This document shows positions 9,173-16,907 of a stretch of 44,757 bases of DNA, one piece after another. The stretch is from Armatimonadota bacterium (GTDB lineage Bacteria > Armatimonadota > Fimbriimonadia > Fimbriimonadales > Fimbriimonadaceae), in the NCBI GenBank assembly GCA_029781035.1, contig JAKOXK010000036.1:1-44757 (forward strand), read 5' to 3'. The notes beneath the pieces were generated by a model, which had not been told where the DNA came from, did not search any database, and saw nothing but the letters and a program-made list of their open reading frames with translations. Each line of letters begins with the position of its first letter. The first letter of the stretch is position 1. Made by a program: the position numbers and the translations under genes.

Positions 9173-10420
9173 CTAAGTCCGCTCGAGGCTGTACTTCTGC
9201 CTCACCGACTCGAGGCTTTCAGCCGTCACAGGCAGCCGCCATCGTTGGAACACTGGGAGGAGGTCGACCTTGGCCTCCCGGCTCAGGATGGCGGCCATAA
9301 GCGATATCTTCTCTTCAGCTGTCGAGGGTGGATGGAGACCCTTGTCCGCGAGAGTGCGGTAAGTCCGGTACCACTTCTTGAAGACGTCCCAACCGTACTC
9401 CACCTGAAGCCGCTGGAAAAAGGTCTGAAGCTCGTCCGACGACAGACTTTGCCACTTGCGGGAGGGGTCTGCCAAGTATTGGTCACCGAACTGGAGGAAG
9501 AACCGGTCTACCAACTCCTGTCCAGTGAGCCGAGTATTGGGATCGGGTGCCGGATAACCCGGCGCCTGGAACGTCCACTTGATGCGGAACGACTGGTCAG
9601 CGATGTGCTCAAAGGCGTAGGCGAGCTTGAAGTTGGCCTGGAACTCCGTCGACGCCCCGTCCCACTGATACCAGTCCCCGAGCACGTCGAAGTTGTGCCC
9701 GACCTCGTGGACCCAGCCAAATGAGATCAAACCATCGTCAAAGTCGCGCAATGTCTCGCCCACATAGTCGGTATTCAGAATCATCTCCTCACCAGCGTAG
9801 GCCCACCACGGATGCGGCGGGGCCTCTTTGAACACCATCAACCGGCCACCGAACGGGTGCTCTCCCGTCAGGTCAATCATGGATGCGTACGCAGAGTCGA
9901 TCCATGTAAGTGTCCGGTCGAGGTGCTTGAACGATCGGAACCGCGACTCCATGAGTTGGATGCCGACCGTATGACCCTTCACGAGCTTCAAGGCTTCTGG
10001 AAGAACATACTCCGGCACCTCGATCCTGAATGGCAAGGTCGTGGACTTCTGGTCAGTCCGCACTTGGAAGCTGCCGACAATGACAGCGTTTCCAGGTTTG
10101 GCCGCCTTGACGGCGTCGGGAGGCAGAATCGCCACCTCGTTCCGCTCGACCCTCTTTCCCGGCTCGATGAAGTCTCCGACGTCTCCTCCGAAGGTGTCGC
10201 CAAACGGCTTGCCCGCGGCTTCCCAGTGCGCCGTCCACGACAGGATTTGAGCCCGAGTGCCGCCAGTGTTCCTGAGGACGAACCGAAAGCTGCCCCATCC
10301 TCCAGCACCCCACCCTTTGGGCATGGTGTTTTGAGCGGACAGACTCACCTCCTCGGCGAAGGCGGTTGCAGCCCCGAGTGCAATTGTCAGTATTGCCAAT
10401 GAAGCGCAAAGTCCCTTCAT
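9173..10420 (-). CDS. Secreted M60-like zinc metallopeptidase
   Basis: A 415-residue exported protein with a clear signal peptide (MKGLCASLAILTIALGAATA, then FAEE). An N-terminal beta-rich domain follows (to about residue 130). The catalytic part contains FGWVHEVGHNFD (His238, Glu239, His242) and a downstream Glu259 in STEFQANF, which fits the gluzincin pattern HExxH-(8-28)-E of the M60/enhancin family. These enzymes cleave glycoproteins, including mucin-type substrates, outside the cell. The C-terminus is helical. The start is ATG 10420; the frame is open to 10468. No strong ribosome binding site is seen. The peptidase call rests on the motif and secretion rather than on full-length similarity. 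Confidence 0.7.
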   Translation of the reverse strand: MKGLCASLAILTIALGAATAFAEEVSLSAQNTMPKGWGAGGWGSFRFVLRNTGGTRAQILSWTAHWEAAGKPFGDTFGGDVGDFIEPGKRVERNEVAILPPDAVKAAKPGNAVIVGSFQVRTDQKSTTLPFRIEVPEYVLPEALKLVKGHTVGIQLMESRFRSFKHLDRTLTWIDSAYASMIDLTGEHPFGGRLMVFKEAPPHPWWAYAGEEMILNTDYVGETLRDFDDGLISFGWVHEVGHNFDVLGDWYQWDGASTEFQANFKLAYAFEHIADQSFRIKWTFQAPGYPAPDPNTRLTGQELVDRFFLQFGDQYLADPSRKWQSLSSDELQTFFQRLQVEYGWDVFKKWYRTYRTLADKGLHPPSTAEEKISLMAAILSREAKVDLLPVFQRWRLPVTAESLESVRQKYSLERT

Positions 10421-10600
10421 GGAATCAACATAGCAGGTTTCTTGGTCGCCCGTCAGGGATTGGGGCACCCGGCAATAGCGCTGACGGAAACGTGACTAGA
10501 GTTGATCTTCCCTGTCAACGGTGCTGGTTGGAACCGTGCTGAGAAAGTGAATAAACCACACATGCAGGCAGCGAGGGCGCCTGTGGATTTGGTGAATACC

Positions 10601-10948
10601 ATGTACATCTTGAACTGGAACCCTAATGAGCGTCAAGTCGAGGCGAGTTTCGGAGGCGTGCTGACACGAGCGGAAGCGGACGTCTTCATGAGCGATCTGC
10701 ACGAGCTCCTTCATTCCGAAGGGCCGAACGATTTCGAGTTCGTCGTCGACTTTGGCAAGGTCAGCCGCATGGACGACGGCGTTCAGTCGGTGTTCGTCCT
10801 CGCTGGTGAGTTGGCACACAACGCAGGAGCCAGCCTCGTGACGTTTGTCACCAGGGACGAAGACGAGTCGGTCGGTTGGACGAACGACCGTCTGCAGCAC
10901 GTTCTTGAAGGGGACGAGCGGGTCGTCGCGTACGAGCGGGCTGCCTAA
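10601..10948 (+). CDS. STAS-like domain protein
   Basis: A protein of about 115 residues with a four-strand, four-helix pattern: an N-terminal strand (MYILNWNPNERQVEASFGG), a helix (RAEADVFMSDLHELLH), the strand-helix unit FEFVVDFGKVSRMDD and VFVLAGELAHNAGASLVTFV. This resembles STAS (SpoIIAA-like) or other small signalling domains. The serine that is phosphorylated in true anti-anti-sigma factors is not clear. I prefer ATG 10601, preceded by GGTGA; ATG 10562 is an alternative. The gene stands alone, converging on the tRNA gene. Role unknown. Confidence 0.55.
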   Translation: MYILNWNPNERQVEASFGGVLTRAEADVFMSDLHELLHSEGPNDFEFVVDFGKVSRMDDGVQSVFVLAGELAHNAGASLVTFVTRDEDESVGWTNDRLQHVLEGDERVVAYERAA

Positions 10949-10970
10949 TCGTCAGCCACACTATGTTATC

Positions 10971-10999
10971 GGGCCGTGCCCTGGCCGTGGGCGCGGCCC
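10971..10999. other. Strong GC hairpin between convergent units
   Basis: GGGCCGTGCCC and GGGCGCGGCCC form an 11-bp stem with one T-G pair around a 7-nt loop. It lies between the STAS-like gene (plus strand) and the tRNA-Gln gene (minus strand). Neither side has a T-tract, so it may be a termination or RNA-processing barrier rather than a classic terminator. Confidence 0.5.
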
Positions 11000-11025
11000 C
11001 GTACAGATCTCAGAGGACAAGGGGT

Positions 11026-11101
11026 TGGCTGCCGGACTAGGGCTCGAACCTAGAACCTGCTGATCCAGAGTCAGCCGCTCTGCCAATTGAGCTATCCGGC
11101 A
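11026..11101 (-). tRNA. tRNA-Gln (anticodon CUG)
   Basis: A 76-nt cloverleaf with encoded CCA. The acceptor stem is TGCCGGA with TCCGGCA, the D stem GCTC/GAGC, the anticodon stem GCTGA/TCAGC around loop CTCTGGA (anticodon CTG, codon CAG), and the T stem CTAGG/CCTAG around TTCGAGC. The weak U1-A72 pair, G2-C71 and discriminator G73 are recognised identity elements for glutaminyl-tRNA synthetase. The gene lies 45 nt downstream of glnS on the same strand. Confidence 0.96.
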
Positions 11102-11146
11102 AGGCTTGCGTATGATACCTTTCCGCAGGCTCGAAGGTTAGGAAGC

Positions 11147-12943
11147 CTAGCTCTGGGCTTTCTCGATCCTGGCCCAGCTGTCCCGGAGGGTCGCCGTCCG
11201 GTTGAAAACAAGCCGGTTCTGCGTGGAATCCTTGTCCACGCAGAAGTACCCGACTCTCTCGAACTGGTAGCGCGTGCCAGGCTCGGAGCCTTGGACCGAA
11301 GGCTCGACGAGGCAGGTCGTCCGCTTGAGCGAGTCAGGGTTGAGGTTCGACAGGTAAGAACGGTCGGCGACTGTGGGCTGCTCTTCGTCTCCTTCGTCGT
11401 TGGCCTCGTCTCCGACCCCGAGATCATCGGGATTTGGCTTCATGAACAGGTGGTCGTAGAGTCTGGCATCGGCCTCGATGGCGGAATCCGCGGCCACCCA
11501 ATGCAGCGTAGCCTTCACCTTTCGGCCGTCCGGCGCATCGCCCCCACGCGTCTCCGGATCGTAGGTGCAGCGTAATTCGACAACGTTCCCAGCTGAGTCC
11601 TTGACGACTTCCTGGCAAGTGATGAAGTAAGCGTAGCGTAGTCGGACCTCTTTCCCGGGCGACAGCCTGTAGAACTTCGGGGGTGGCTCCTCTCGGAAGT
11701 CGTCCTGTTCGATGTAAAGCACCCTGCCGAACGGGACTTGACGCTTGCCCGCGTTGGGGTCTTCGGGATTGTTGACTGCATCGACCGTCTCCGACTGACC
11801 TTCGGGATAGTTCGTGATAACCACCTTGAGCGGGTTAAGCACCGCCATCACCCGGAGTGCCGTTCTGTTGAGGTCTTCCCTGATGCAATCCTCCAAAACG
11901 TGGGCCTCAATGACGCTGTCCGCTTTGGCAACGCCTATCCTTCGGCAGAACTCTTTGATAGCCTCGGGCGTGTACCCCCGCCTGCGCATGGCGGCCAGTG
12001 TCGGCAATCGAGGATCGTCATAGCCTTGTACATATCCACCACTGACCAGTTCGACGAACCGTCGCTTGCTCATGACGGTGTAGGTCAGGTTAAGGCGGGG
12101 GAACTCGATCTGGCGTGGATGGTAGATACCGAGCTCTTCGAGGAACCAGTCGTAGAGTGGCCGGTGGATGACGTACTCGAGGGAGCACAGCGAATGTGTC
12201 ACCCGTTCGATCGAGTCTTCCAGTCCGTGAGCCCAGTCATAACTAGGGTAAATACACCACTTGTCGCCCTGCCGGTGATGGTGCGCGTGGCGGATCCGGT
12301 ACATGACTGGGTCACGCATGACCAAGTTCGGCGAGGCCATGTCGATCTTGGCTCTCAGCGTGCGAGAGCCGTCCGGGAACTCGCCGGTGCGCATGCGGTC
12401 GAGAAGGTCCAGGTTTTCTGCGACGCTTCGGTCGCGGAAGGGGCTGTTTCTCCCCGGTTGGGTGAGCGTGCCGCGTGCCCGCCTCATGTCGTCTGGCGAG
12501 AGGTCGCAGACGTAGGCTTTGCCCTTCTTGACCAGTTCGACTGCCCATTCGTACATCTGCCCGAAATAGTCGGACGCAAAGAAAAGGCGGTCGCCCCAAG
12601 GTCGCTCAGCATCGGCCCTTGTGCCTGACGGGTTCAACACCCAGTGAACGTCCTCGATGATTCCGTCGACGAACTCCTGCTCTTCCTTCTCAGGGTTGGT
12701 GTCGTCAAACCGCAAGTTGAACAGCCCGCCGAAGTCTTGAGCGACGCCGTAGTCGATCCAGAGGGCCTTGGCGTGCCCAATGTGAAGGTAGGCGTTCGGC
12801 TCAGGCGGGAACCGAGTGTGGACGCTTGTGAAGCGGCCGCTCTCAAGGTCTTCTCGGACGGCTTGCCGGATATAGTCAGTGGCTTCGCCCAACGGCTTGC
12901 CAGGTTCAGTCTCGACGGTTCCCATAGTGTTTGTCGACCCCAT
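11147..12943 (-). CDS. glnS: Glutaminyl-tRNA synthetase
   Basis: A 598-residue class-I synthetase that charges tRNA-Gln with glutamine directly. The HIGH motif appears as HIGHAKA (residues 54-60) after the GlnRS-type [10 protein letters not shown], and the KMSKS motif as VMSKR (290-294). [12 protein letters not shown] and the C-terminal beta-barrel ending (GYFCVDKD, then [13 protein letters not shown]) separate it from GluRS. An acidic insertion ([10 protein letters not shown]) sits in the anticodon-binding part, ahead of the SNLNPDSL segment. ATG 12943 is chosen; ATG 12925 is also possible and the frame is open to 13126. Having GlnRS means this organism does not depend only on the GatCAB route. 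The matching tRNA gene is just downstream. Confidence 0.95.
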   Translation of the reverse strand: MGSTNTMGTVETEPGKPLGEATDYIRQAVREDLESGRFTSVHTRFPPEPNAYLHIGHAKALWIDYGVAQDFGGLFNLRFDDTNPEKEEQEFVDGIIEDVHWVLNPSGTRADAERPWGDRLFFASDYFGQMYEWAVELVKKGKAYVCDLSPDDMRRARGTLTQPGRNSPFRDRSVAENLDLLDRMRTGEFPDGSRTLRAKIDMASPNLVMRDPVMYRIRHAHHHRQGDKWCIYPSYDWAHGLEDSIERVTHSLCSLEYVIHRPLYDWFLEELGIYHPRQIEFPRLNLTYTVMSKRRFVELVSGGYVQGYDDPRLPTLAAMRRRGYTPEAIKEFCRRIGVAKADSVIEAHVLEDCIREDLNRTALRVMAVLNPLKVVITNYPEGQSETVDAVNNPEDPNAGKRQVPFGRVLYIEQDDFREEPPPKFYRLSPGKEVRLRYAYFITCQEVVKDSAGNVVELRCTYDPETRGGDAPDGRKVKATLHWVAADSAIEADARLYDHLFMKPNPDDLGVGDEANDEGDEEQPTVADRSYLSNLNPDSLKRTTCLVEPSVQGSEPGTRYQFERVGYFCVDKDSTQNRLVFNRTATLRDSWARIEKAQS

Positions 12944-13058
12944 TAGTATGGGGCTTTCGCGGGTATCGGCCCGGATTTGCCTAGGCATCGGGGGAGCTGC
13001 TGGGCAGGGCTGCAACTCCAGTGCACGTACCGGCGTTAGGCCAAGTAGAGGCCACACG

Positions 13059-13286
13059 ATGAGTGAGAAGGAGCGCAACGAGCGCGAGTGGGCGGACTCG
13101 GCTAACTGGAGCGGTTGGCTCGGCATCTACCGGAGCAAGAGGGACAGTCGTTTGTGGGTGCCTAAGCGTCTGCCGTGGATGGGATGGACGATCAACTTGG
13201 CCCACCCTAAGGCGAGGCTGGCCCTGGCCAGCCTCGCTTTGATCCCAGCGGTAGTCGTGTTGGCCAAGGTGGCCAGAAGGCGCTGA
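13059..13286 (+). CDS. Small DUF5808-like membrane protein
   Basis: A 75-residue protein with the DUF5808 pattern: [18 protein letters not shown] followed by GWTINLAHP. It then has one hydrophobic segment ([16 protein letters not shown]) and ends in KVARRR, so it probably sits in the inner membrane with a basic tail. ATG 13059 has GAGG 9 nt upstream. Its membrane-segment codons hold a long perfect inverted repeat (see 13209-13240). It is divergent from glnS. Function of this family is unknown. Confidence 0.7.
   Translation: MSEKERNEREWADSANWSGWLGIYRSKRDSRLWVPKRLPWMGWTINLAHPKARLALASLALIPAVVVLAKVARRR
13209..13240. repeat. Perfect 12-bp inverted repeat inside DUF5808 gene
   Basis: GCGAGGCTGGCC and GGCCAGCCTCGC are exact reverse complements separated by CT, and outer AAG/TTT bases extend the stem. 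It lies within the coding frame for the membrane segment (residues about [10 protein letters not shown]) and ends in TTT, like a terminator-type hairpin. Confidence 0.8.
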
Positions 13287-13320
13287 CAGTCGCTTGGACG
13301 GCCACCAGGTCTGGCATAAT

Positions 13321-13339
13321 CCGATGGCCGGCCATTCGG
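13321..13339. repeat. Palindrome between convergent genes
   Basis: ATGGCCGGCCAT (13324-13335) is a perfect 12-nt palindrome, extended by CCG/CGG flanks with one bulged base. It fills the 55-nt gap between the DUF5808 gene and the convergent secreted-protein gene. It could be a short bidirectional stop signal or a protein-binding site. Confidence 0.4.
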
Positions 13340-13341
13340 AG

Positions 13342-14805
13342 TCACTGGATTCTGATGTTTACCGCCTCAAACGCGACGCATGGCAGGGAAATGACTACCG
13401 GACCGGTCTGCGAGACCGTGACAGCACACTGAACGGTGTTGTCTTGACCGATGTAGTCTGTCAAGTTGCCTTGTGCGTCCCCGAGCGTCCAAGCATAATC
13501 GGAACCAAGCGGTTGGCCCAGAACCAGACCGTCGTCGGTATTGGTCACAAAATTGTGCAGGTAGACCGACGCGCGGAACAGCCCACTGTCATGCAGTTTT
13601 GCTGCTACTTGGGCCTGAATCGCCGTGGGGTTTGCGCTGGGTGAATCGAAGTCGCACCGGAACGCAATGATCGGAGACTGGAAACTGGGTACCATGAACT
13701 TGCACAAGACCTCAGCGTTTCCATCGAAGGAAGCGAGGCTTGCCACATCCCCGGAGCTGATTCGTCCAATGCTGACTGTCTGATCATGGGGAACGAGAGT
13801 CTGGCCGTTTCCGGGGCTCCAGACCACGGCAAGCAACTGCATGTCGTTGCTAGCCCAACCGACGATGTCGCCGGTGACTTCGTCAATGGCCCAGGCGTTG
13901 GAGCTCCAGCCAAAGTCAAGCGCGGGCAGATACTGCTGGAGGTCGAAGGCTTCGCCTGTTGTGGCATCCCACATGGTGGCCCTTCCATCGACTTGACCAA
14001 CAATGGTGTTTCCCACAATCGCGTTAGCTGAACTTGACGTGGCCCATACAGGATTCAGGTCGACATAGCTCTCAGCTGTTCCGTGCCACATGATGGCGTG
14101 TCCAGGAAGCCCTTCGGGAGAGCCCGAACCGACTTCGGTGTCCCCCCAGACCGAGGAGATCGCTGAACCAGAGAACCCTGCCGGATTCACATCGATCCAG
14201 TCATCGGATGACCCGTGCCAGATGATGGCGTGCGAGTTGTAGTCCCAGAGGACGCTGCTTGCGCGACCAACCTGGACGTCCCCCCATACGGCGTTCGCAA
14301 TGGAGTCAAAGTCGAACTCAGTGCCAAGGTTCACCCAGCTTTCAGGCGTGCCGTGCCACAGGGACGCCCTCATCGTGAGGTCCGTATTGGGGATTTGGAC
14401 TTCGCCGACCTGATCGGGGCCGTCTGTGCCAAAGAGCACCGCTCCGCCCCACTGCTCTCCCCAGGGGGTCAAGTCGACGCAGCTTTCGTTGTTTCCGTAC
14501 CAGACGAGGGCGCGAATGCCGTGGGAGCTTGACGCGCTACCCACCTGCAGGTTGTCGCGAACCGCGTTCACGTAGCATGGCCAACCAGGGAATGGGTTCA
14601 AGGTGACCAAGCTGCCCGCGGTGCCGTTCCAGATGGCACCTAGGTTGTCCACGAATCCGACCTGCTGTCCGTTTGACGCACCAAGGGCCATACAGCCTGC
14701 GCCGGGCGGGTTGAGGAATCTGACTGTGTACTGTCCTGGCGACGAAAGTGCGCCGCAGATAGCGGCCAAAACAAGCATCGCTCTAAGAGCAGAAGGAGTG
14801 TTCAT
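13342..14805 (-). CDS. Secreted protein with repeated WHG units
   Basis: A 487-residue exported protein with the signal peptide MNTPSALRAMLVLAAICGAL. Residues ~40-340 consist of about seven imperfect repeats of roughly 45-50 residues, each with a core like AxxWHGxxxxxxDLNP and a trailing VGxxxG strand (for example AIIWHGSSDDWIDVNP and AIMWHGTAESYVDLNP). The pattern resembles HAF-type or blade-like extracellular repeats. The C-terminal ~120 residues form another beta-rich domain without a recognisable anchor. ATG 14805 has GGAG about 10 nt upstream. It is divergent from the TlpA gene across a ~230 bp gap. Likely a surface or matrix protein; exact role unknown. Confidence 0.7.
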   Translation of the reverse strand: MNTPSALRAMLVLAAICGALSSPGQYTVRFLNPPGAGCMALGASNGQQVGFVDNLGAIWNGTAGSLVTLNPFPGWPCYVNAVRDNLQVGSASSSHGIRALVWYGNNESCVDLTPWGEQWGGAVLFGTDGPDQVGEVQIPNTDLTMRASLWHGTPESWVNLGTEFDFDSIANAVWGDVQVGRASSVLWDYNSHAIIWHGSSDDWIDVNPAGFSGSAISSVWGDTEVGSGSPEGLPGHAIMWHGTAESYVDLNPVWATSSSANAIVGNTIVGQVDGRATMWDATTGEAFDLQQYLPALDFGWSSNAWAIDEVTGDIVGWASNDMQLLAVVWSPGNGQTLVPHDQTVSIGRISSGDVASLASFDGNAEVLCKFMVPSFQSPIIAFRCDFDSPSANPTAIQAQVAAKLHDSGLFRASVYLHNFVTNTDDGLVLGQPLGSDYAWTLGDAQGNLTDYIGQDNTVQCAVTVSQTGPVVISLPCVAFEAVNIRIQ

Positions 14806-15036
14806 GTTCAATCTCCGGCAATGGAGCCATTGGACTTGGCAGCGAGAACTCCAGGGGAACCGCTGCCGTTCATCCATTAGTCCTTGCCTTAGTTTCTACG
14901 CCTGTATTACTAACAGTGTGATGAGTTCCTGTATTGTGCACTTACAATGGGCGTTTCCAACCTCCACTAGTTCTGCGACTAGAACCGAGGAATGCAGGAT
15001 CTGGAGCAAAGAGGCTGAGATGGGTATCGTGATGAA

Positions 15037-15921
15037 ATGGTAAGAGTCGCGAGAGCCTTCTGCTTGGCCATCGTGTGCCTGTCGTTTGCCGGAACCTGGG
15101 CACAGTCTTCCGGTATGTCTGCTCGCCAGATCAGCGAGAGGATAGGCACCTTGAGGCAGATGGAGGATTCCGATCGCGCCAAAGCCACTCGGGATCTGGC
15201 ACTCGCCATCAGGGCACTTCCTGATGGCGTGGAGAAGCTGGGCTTGGCCGCGTCGCTCGCCAACCTTTCTACAGAGGGCGATTTCGGACACGAGAACCTG
15301 CAGGAGGTCGGCACGACCTTGGCTCTTGCCGTTCAGAGCGCCCCCAAAGAGACCGACCACCGAATGGTCGAGGAAGTCTGTACTGAACTTGCCCAGCTCG
15401 CCAAGTACGAAGGTTTGAAGATCGATCTGAAACTTCCTGCATTCACCCAGGCGAAAGCAGACCTCGAGGCGACGGACGAAGCCCGAGCCAAAGTCGACTT
15501 CACGCTGAAGGATCTGGACGGTCGTTCCTGGACCCTCTCTGAGCTCAAAGGCAAAGTCGTCGTTGTCAACTTCTGGGCCACCTGGTGTCCACCGTGTCGG
15601 AAGGAGATGCCCGATCTCGAGGCCCTTTATGCCGAGTTCAAATCGGAGGGACTCGTTATCCTTGCGGTCTCGGACGAGCCGAGGGCGACAGTCGAGAAGT
15701 TCGTCGCTGCCAACATGTACTCATTCCCGGTGCTCTTGGACAGCGACCGCAAGGTCGGCGGTGCGTTCAAGGTGTCCAGCATTCCTAAGAGCTTCGTCTA
15801 CGACCGTCAAGGCAAGCTCGTCGCCCAATCGATGGACATGCGGACTCGGCACCAGTTTCTCACCCTGCTCGCCAAGGCCGGAATCCACGAGAAAGGCGGC
15901 AACATCCAGAAGAGGCCCTGA
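15037..15921 (+). CDS. TlpA-type thiol-disulfide protein (WCPPC)
   Basis: A 294-residue exported protein: a signal peptide (FCLAIVCLSFAGTWA), a helical Ala/Leu-rich domain (residues ~28-140), and a TlpA/ResA thioredoxin fold from ~150 (FTLKDLDGRSWTLSELKGK, then NFWATWCPPC). Redox cysteines are Cys184 and Cys187, and SSIPKSFVYD is the cis-proline loop. It would reduce or exchange disulfides outside the cytoplasm. Compare the candidate selenoprotein at the right edge, which has TGA at the first of these positions. The start ATG overlaps the stop of a 7-codon frame at 15020. The pyroglutamyl-peptidase gene begins 8 nt downstream. Confidence 0.88.
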   Translation: MVRVARAFCLAIVCLSFAGTWAQSSGMSARQISERIGTLRQMEDSDRAKATRDLALAIRALPDGVEKLGLAASLANLSTEGDFGHENLQEVGTTLALAVQSAPKETDHRMVEEVCTELAQLAKYEGLKIDLKLPAFTQAKADLEATDEARAKVDFTLKDLDGRSWTLSELKGKVVVVNFWATWCPPCRKEMPDLEALYAEFKSEGLVILAVSDEPRATVEKFVAANMYSFPVLLDSDRKVGGAFKVSSIPKSFVYDRQGKLVAQSMDMRTRHQFLTLLAKAGIHEKGGNIQKRP

Positions 15922-15929
15922 GTTCGCCG

Positions 15930-16469
15930 ATGCGCTGGCTAGTTACCGGATTCGGCCCCTTTGGCAACATCACCGACAACATCTCGGCTCGGTTGGCGCG
16001 CGCGCTGTCACCGGAAAGCGAGGTCATCGAGGTCTCTTTTGAGGCGTCCGAGACCTTTGTCCGTACCGCTGTCGAGAAGCCATTCGATGCTTGGCTGGCC
16101 CTCGGTGTCAATGACAGGGCCTCCCTCATGAGGCTTGAGACAACGGCGCGCAACCGGATTGGGCCAACAGCCGATGTGAACGGCGTCGTAAGAGCCGGCC
16201 AGGTGATTGTCGAAGGCGGGCCGGACACTATCGCAAGTCGACTTTGGACGGGAATCGGCGAGCCAGTTCCTGGCGGTCCTTGGGAGTGGAGCGACGACGC
16301 GGGCGGATACCTGTGCAACTTTCTCTTCTACCTCGCCTCACGTGCTTTTCCTGACCGTTTGGTGGGATTCCTGCACGTTCCGAACGAAGGATCTCTTGAC
16401 TTTGACACTCAGTTGGGCGTCGTTCGGTTGTTGATGATGGAGATCGAGCAGCATGCCGCGACCTCCTGA
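15930..16469 (+). CDS. pcp: Pyroglutamyl-peptidase I (C15 family)
   Basis: A 179-residue cysteine peptidase that removes N-terminal pyroglutamate. The family start VTGFGPFG, the motif LGVNDRASLMRLETTARN (catalytic Glu70), DDAGGYLCN (Cys129) and GFLHVP (His149) give a complete Glu-Cys-His set. It is shorter than the usual ~215 residues. It has no signal peptide, so it works in the cytoplasm although its operon partner TlpA is exported. ATG 15930 follows the TlpA stop by 8 nt. Confidence 0.85.
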   Translation: MRWLVTGFGPFGNITDNISARLARALSPESEVIEVSFEASETFVRTAVEKPFDAWLALGVNDRASLMRLETTARNRIGPTADVNGVVRAGQVIVEGGPDTIASRLWTGIGEPVPGGPWEWSDDAGGYLCNFLFYLASRAFPDRLVGFLHVPNEGSLDFDTQLGVVRLLMMEIEQHAATS

Positions 16470-16907
16470 GACTGAGGCTCTTGGGTTGCCAATGCGTACG
16501 TTTAATCGTTGAATCGTAGGGCGGCGATTGGACCACTATCTGGTTGAACGACATGCGGGGATGGCCTGATCGCCCTGGCAGTCCGGCGACGGGCCTGCCC
16601 GCTCCACTTCTCTTCGGCGAGGACTGAGGTTCGTTCCCAGACTGCACGTCCTGACGTGTTCCGAGACTCGTCCCTGCCCGATGGGTTGCCTCAACTCTTC
16701 GAGTCGAGGCAGCCAGGAACCTGCGGAAGAGCGGAAACAGAGCGGTCGCGACGCCCTTTACAGGTTTCGAACGAGCCTCGTGGATGCGTTTCAACAGAGA
16801 GACTTGCCCCGCAGCAGGCTCTAAGCGGGCGGCCCGCTAAATTTGCACTGTAAAATGAAGTATCGAAGGGCTTGCGACTGGAAACCGGTTGCGAGCCCAA
16901 GGTCTTT
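16470..16907 (+). other. 438-nt gap upstream of molybdopterin oxidoreductase
   Basis: I see no convincing gene here; the minus-strand frame over part of it is low-complexity and runs into pcp. It holds a 10-bp hairpin at 16688-16710 (GCCTCAACTC, loop TTC, GAGTCGAGGC, one mismatch) and a GC palindrome-like run GCGGGCGGCCCGC near 16826. A long 5' leader or a small RNA is possible but unproven. No known riboswitch fold is recognised. Confidence 0.4.

Noticed and set aside
11738-12628. Plus-strand frame (296 codons) opposite glnS
   Set aside because: It lies wholly antisense to glnS and shows no recognisable fold or motif.
15020-15043. Seven-codon frame (MGIVMKW) overlapping the TlpA start as a leader peptide
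   Set aside because: It is too short to support and has no clear ribosome site or regulatory residues; the overlap may be chance.
16688-16710. Known riboswitch (for example Moco) in the leader of the molybdoenzyme gene
   Set aside because: Only one simple hairpin is visible; I could not fit a known riboswitch core by eye.
16228-16794. Minus-strand frame of 188 codons over pcp and the following gap
   Set aside because: It is Arg/Ser/Pro-rich, has no domain and overlaps the catalytic part of pcp.
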